Origin: Gryganskiella cystojenkinii | Lineage: Eukaryota; Mortierellomycota; Mortierellomycetes; Mortierellales; Mortierellaceae | DNA: 64,000 bases | Direction of reading: 5' to 3' | Assembly (NCBI GenBank): GCA_015852425.1 | Contig: JAAAIG010000004.1 | Span: forward strand, 1 to 64,000 | Shown here: positions 62,178 to 64,000 of the stretch, in pieces | Layout: every line of letters begins with the position of its first letter | Numbering within the stretch: position 1 is the stretch's first letter | Notes under the pieces: generated by a model | Seen by the model: only the letters and a program-made list of their open reading frames with translations | The model's database searches: none | What the model was told of the DNA's origin: nothing | Program-made: the position numbers and the translations under genes

Positions 62178-64000
62178 ATGACTCTCTTGGTAGGTGGTCC
62201 ATATCTCTTCACTCTTTCATACTCCTCCCTATTCTCCCTCATCGTGATTATGCTCCAGAGAAAAAAAAAAAATCTTCATACAAGTTTCCAGTTCAAAACT
62301 GATATGGATCCAGCATCACGATGGTCTCGGCCTGGATGTACCTTTAATACTCCTCAGACTCGGGGCAATGTTCCTGGATACCATGATTCCCACCACCTCG
62401 CCATCTCCATCCTCGCTCCAAAAACTTCATACAGCAATAATCGATCATAATTGAGCCTGTGCAGTCTATGCTGGACTCAAACTGTGCTACTAGCCTGTGG
62501 TCTTTAGTCTAGTGCCGTGAAGGACGCGACTGTGTCATTGTATTCAAGATACAGCGATGTTAATCTCTTGTTTGCAACCTTTCTCCTTGTACCAATTTGT
62601 GATTCCGATAGCCTACGGAACCCCTTGCCCCAGTGGCCACCAACACGGAGCCCCATACTGTCGCTACCGCTCAGACCTCTCAGAAAAAGGCACCTGCCGT
62701 CACCACTGGTGCATCCGCTCCAGGTAAAGAAAATGACGAGAGTCTTGTCAATGGTGGAAATGCCGCTGCGGACGAGTCAGTTGACGTTGTCAATGTGGAT
62801 GGTCACCAGGACGTTGAGGATGGTCGTCCGGTTCGTAAGCGCAAGGCCACGGTTCCCTATGATGAGGACACAGACATGGATACCGACGAGCTTCTGGAGA
62901 AAGAGGTCAAGACCAAGAAAAAGCCGGCTGCCAAGCCCAAGGCTGTCAAGGCAACCAAAGATGAGGCCGCAAAGGCTGTGAAGCCTCCCCGCAAGACTGC
63001 TCAAAAGCTAAAGTCGGCCTTTAGTGACGACGAGGACAACTCTGGTAATCATCTTCTAGTAATACCGCGTTAAATGGAGTCGAGTCTTCTTTAGAAAACG
63101 ATGCACTAACTTTTTCAATCTTCCAACTGCAAATAGCACCAGCAACCGAGTCCATCGCCTCCAAATTCAAGCGTGTCACCAACCCCAGAATCCCCTATGT
63201 CAAGGTATTGATTCTGTTCCCTGAAAGTGACTGAGCATAGCCAGATGAATATTACTTGACTTGCTTCTAACACACTGGCAATTGTACATATTTTATAGCC
63301 CGAAGATCCTCTCGACTTCAACCCAAGTTACGTGAACAGTCTCGCTCGTCAATACCCCGATTCATACTGGAAGAGCCATGCCGAAAGTAAATCTGGCATG
63401 ATCAACAAGATCAGCGAGGATCACCCTCTCAAGATCGTCGATTGCAGCATTCACGACCAGGCACCTATCACAGGCATGGTTCTGTCCCCGGATGGCACCA
63501 TGTTAGCCACGTTCTGCAATCTTGGCTCGGCCAAGATCTGGAGTTTAGAGGACTATTCTTTGCTCAAAACACTTCGTGATGCAAAGGTAATGTGTGTGTA
63601 TGTTAAGAGCAGTTAAAATTGTGGAAGAGAAACTGTACTGACGATCTTTCTCTCTCTATCTTCCTTCTTTTTTTAAACTCTTGGAATTAGGAAGAACACA
63701 TCGACGAATACTATGTGGGCACCTTTGTTCCCGATCAAACTTTGCTGCTTGTTGGCGGCAAGCTGAAGGACCGAAACAATTGGTCGGAGGCTGACGAGGA
63801 CAACAACATTCTGCCTTGTCCTCTCAAGCTGTTTGATATCTTGACTGGCGAGGTGGTGACGCAGCTGAGAGGCCATACTGAGGAGTTATTGTGCGTGAAA
63901 AAAGTTCAGTTCAAGGGCGAGAACTACTTTTTGAGTGGAAGTCAAGACGGCTATTTGAACAAATGGCACATGAGCGCCGATTGGAGGTAAGATTTGGTTG
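62178..64000 (+). CDS. WD40-repeat protein with basic/acidic N-terminal tail (3' end cut by window)
   Basis: Exons 62178-62189, 62612-63044, 63137-63204, 63299-63586, 63691-63986; about 365 residues before the window ends inside an intron. The first exon encodes only MTLL. The second reads directly after an in-frame TAG, so it cannot carry the start. Residues 5-150 are disordered, with VRKRKATVPYDEDTDMDTDE and Lys/Ala/Pro blocks that read as a nuclear tail. Then PRIPYVKPEDPLDFNPSYVN leads into WD-type blades: PITGMVLSPDGTMLATF, SAKIWSLEDY, CPLKLFDILTGEVV, LSGSQDGYLNKW. The family beyond WD40 is not clear to me. Candidates are chromatin or transcription-associated beta-propellers; a search with the full protein would decide. 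Confidence 0.82.

Overview
The window looks like nuclear DNA of an early-diverging filamentous fungus, most likely a Mortierella-type (Mortierellomycotina) species. Genes are closely packed and have many short introns. Coding regions are rich in C/T-ending codons. The stearoyl-CoA desaturase at 8167-9685 has the same N-terminal motif style, the same fused cytochrome b5 domain and the same 445-residue length I recall for Mortierella alpina Ole1. That assignment rests on memory of one family and was not searched. I saw no bacterial operons, CRISPR arrays, rRNA or tRNA genes.

Layout, left to right. 1-3066: the 5' part of translation elongation factor 1-alpha (minus, cut by the window edge, with a leader intron) and a seven-exon TVP18-type Golgi membrane protein (minus). 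4148-6578: SR-protein kinase (SRPK/Sky1 type). 8167-9685: delta-9 fatty acid desaturase. 10330-15050: three genes in series, a class I glutamine amidotransferase-like protein, ribosomal protein uL13 (RPL16) and the OLA1/YchF GTPase. 15051-23614: a gene-poor 8.5 kb stretch containing one apparently decayed secreted-protein gene between two diverged direct repeats, then about 6 kb in which I found no gene. 23615-29148: a 1,634-residue membrane-anchored DUF3712-like protein with a duplicated ectodomain. 29978-36049: thiamine pyrophosphokinase converging on the nuclear 5'-3' exoribonuclease Rat1/XRN2, which has a very long Gly/Arg tail. 36512-39713: UBA-UAS-UBX protein and a UQCC2/Cbp6-like complex III assembly factor. 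40581-46588: germinal-centre-III (MST/Sid1-like) kinase converging on a Brl1/Brr6 nuclear-envelope protein. 46964-50108: a two-domain AAA ATPase with a degenerate first domain. 51442-51696: a small secreted CBM14-like protein. 52290-55025: a lysine/serine-rich protein of unknown function. 55570-57509: a divergent HIT-hydrolase and rhodanese pair. 57753-60879: a Cla4-like PAK kinase. 62178-64000: a WD40 protein cut by the right edge.

Most genes are conserved housekeeping genes: translation (TEF1, RPL16, OLA1), RNA processing and decay (SRPK, RAT1), membrane and lipid (OLE1, TVP18, BRL1), protein quality control (UBX protein, AAA ATPase), morphogenesis kinases (CLA4, GCK-III) and mitochondria (UQCC2, rhodanese). 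They do not form a pathway cluster. The unusual material is in gene structure (two GC-AG introns, a 9-nt exon carrying the catalytic Asp of a kinase, an exon consisting only of the ATG) and in a few lineage-specific genes: the DUF3712 giant, the CBM14-like protein, the Lys/Ser-rich protein and the decayed secreted gene. Exon boundaries were assigned by eye from reading frame, GT/GC-AG signals and family motifs. None was checked against transcripts.
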